Shown: piece after piece, positions 4,854 to 5,875 of the stretch
How the letters are laid out: each line of letters starts with the position of its first letter
Numbering within the stretch: position 1 is the first letter of the stretch
NCBI GenBank assembly: GCA_934636065.1
Contig: CAKTZW010000135.1
Span: 1 to 5,875, forward strand
DNA from: an uncultured Labedella sp.
GTDB taxonomy: Bacteria > Actinomycetota > Actinomycetes > Actinomycetales > Microbacteriaceae
DNA length: 5,875 nt
Reading direction: 5' to 3'
Translations under genes and position numbers: made by a program
The notes under the pieces: model-generated
Told to the model about the DNA's origin: nothing
Database searches by the model: none
What the model saw: only the letters and a program-made list of their open reading frames with translations

Positions 4854-5875
4854 ATGAGAGCCATGGTGTATCGAGGGCCGTATAAGGTCCGCACTGAGGA
4901 GAAGGACATCCCACGCATCGAGCATCCGAACGACGCGATCGTCCGGGTGACCCGCGCCGCGATCTGCGGTTCCGACCTGCACCTGTACCACGGCATGATG
5001 CCGGACACCCGGATCGGGCATACCTTCGGCCACGAGTTCATCGGGATCGTGCACGAGGTCGGCTCGTCCGTGCAGAACCTGTCCGTCGGCGACCGCGTGA
5101 TGGTCCCGTTCAACATCTACTGCGGTTCGTGCTACTTCTGCGCTCGCGGGCTCTACTCGAACTGTCACAACGTGAACCCGAACGCCACCGCGGTCGGGGG
5201 TATCTACGGGTACTCGCACACGACGGGCGGCTACGACGGCGGTCAGGCCGAGTTCGTGCGGGTGCCCTTCGCCGACGTGGGCCCGGGGATCATCCCGGAC
5301 TGGATGGAGGACGAGGACGCGCTCCTGTGCACGGACGCGCTCTCGACCGGGTACTTCGGGGCGCAGCTCGGCGACATCACGCAGGGGGACACCGTCGTCG
5401 TGCTCGGCGCCGGACCCGTCGGCCTGTTCGCTGCGCGGTCCGCCTGGCTGATGGGCGCCGGACGCGTCATCGTGATCGACCACCTCGACTACCGATTGGA
5501 GAAGGCGCGATCGTTCGCGTACGCGGAGACGCGCAATTTCCTCGAGTACGACGACATCGTGGTCGAGATGAAGAGGACGACGGACCACCTCGGAGCCGAC
5601 GTCGTCATCGACGCCGTCGGCGCCGAAGCGGACGGCAACGTCATCCAGCACGTCACCTCGGCGAAGTTCAAGTTGCAGGGCGGCTCTCCCGTCGCCCTCA
5701 ACTGGGCGATCGACGGTGTGCGGAAGGGCGGAACGATCTCCGTGATGGGCGCGTACGGGCCGCTCTTCAGCGCCGTCAAATTCGGCGACGCGATGAACAA
5801 GGGCCTCACGCTGCGCATGAATCAGGCCCCGGTGAAGCGGCAGTGGCCGCGCCTGTTCGAGCACATCCGCAACGG
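4854..5875 (+). CDS. Zinc-dependent alcohol dehydrogenase, formaldehyde-dehydrogenase-like, 3'-truncated by window edge
   Basis: The frame is open from ATG 4854 to the window end, giving 340 residues; family members of about 385-400 residues suggest that roughly 50 are missing. It is a medium-chain dehydrogenase/reductase, oxidising an alcohol or aldehyde adduct with NAD(P)+. The N-terminal catalytic domain has the catalytic zinc ligands Cys38 (ICGSD) and His60 (GHEF). The third is probably Asp161 in CTDALSTGY, as in formaldehyde dehydrogenases, rather than the Cys of classical ADHs, though Cys159 lies close. A structural zinc site is intact: Cys90, Cys93, Cys96 and Cys104. The Rossmann domain shows VVVLGAGPVG (181-190) and an acidic Asp209 ending the second strand, which favours NAD+ over NADP+. 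The C-terminal part (about 265-340) has the FdhA-like insertion with GGSPVALNWAIDGVRKGG. Start choice rests on the AGGGAGAGGA site and the MRAMVYRG N-terminus. Substrate is unknown; it is divergent to the thiolase gene. Confidence 0.93.
   Translation, partial: MRAMVYRGPYKVRTEEKDIPRIEHPNDAIVRVTRAAICGSDLHLYHGMMPDTRIGHTFGHEFIGIVHEVGSSVQNLSVGDRVMVPFNIYCGSCYFCARGLYSNCHNVNPNATAVGGIYGYSHTTGGYDGGQAEFVRVPFADVGPGIIPDWMEDEDALLCTDALSTGYFGAQLGDITQGDTVVVLGAGPVGLFAARSAWLMGAGRVIVIDHLDYRLEKARSFAYAETRNFLEYDDIVVEMKRTTDHLGADVVIDAVGAEADGNVIQHVTSAKFKLQGGSPVALNWAIDGVRKGGTISVMGAYGPLFSAVKFGDAMNKGLTLRMNQAPVKRQWPRLFEHIRN

Noticed and set aside
4863..4865. Second in-frame ATG of the dehydrogenase as the start
   Set aside because: The first ATG has the better spaced purine-rich site and yields the family-typical MRAMVYRG N-terminus.
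3423..5864. An 813-codon open frame on the minus strand, antisense to the dehydrogenase and out of frame with the thiolase
   Set aside because: Its product is low-complexity Arg-rich sequence without motifs, and it conflicts with two genes that carry complete catalytic signatures.

Overview
The window is about 70% G+C with strongly GC-biased third codon positions. It reads as chromosomal DNA of a high-GC actinobacterium. A Microbacteriaceae-like or other Micrococcales host is my guess, but the sequence alone does not fix the genus. Supporting signs are a SigB/SigF-type alternative sigma factor, a promoter placed for leaderless transcription (-10 element six bases before an ATG), and GTG start usage. 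Nothing points to a phage, insertion sequence, plasmid, CRISPR array or RNA gene.

Layout, left to right. (1) 1-867, plus strand: the 3' part of a family 9 glycosyltransferase whose first codons lie outside the window. (2) 868-939: a short convergent gap with a small hairpin. (3) 940-1764, minus strand: a complete SigB/F/G-type RNA polymerase sigma factor of 274 residues starting at GTG. (4) 1765-1978: the longest non-coding stretch, 214 bases, with a purine/pyrimidine direct repeat, a perfect 24-base palindrome and three copies of a 15-base tandem repeat. A fourth copy lies mostly inside the next gene and holds its stop codon. (5) 1979-3391, minus strand: a complete glucose-6-phosphate dehydrogenase (zwf) of 470 residues with a good leaderless promoter. 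(6) 3392-3469: a promoter region with a 9+9 base inverted repeat over the -35 element. (7) 3470-4669, minus strand: a complete thiolase of 399 residues with the full Cys/His/Cys catalytic set. (8) 4670-4853: a divergent intergenic region. (9) 4854-5875, plus strand: a zinc-dependent alcohol/formaldehyde dehydrogenase that runs off the right edge.

The three minus-strand genes (thiolase, zwf, sigma factor) share a direction, but gaps of 78 and 214 bases holding promoter-like and hairpin sequences suggest separate transcription units rather than one tight operon. Thiolase makes or uses acyl-CoA, G6PDH supplies NADPH through the oxidative pentose phosphate pathway, and the dehydrogenase oxidises an alcohol or aldehyde. 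A link to redox or stress physiology under the sigma factor is possible but is inference only.

I do not see a clear undescribed multi-gene system. The most unusual item is the in-register tandem duplication of the end of zwf, including its stop codon, next to a perfect palindrome ahead of the sigma factor gene.
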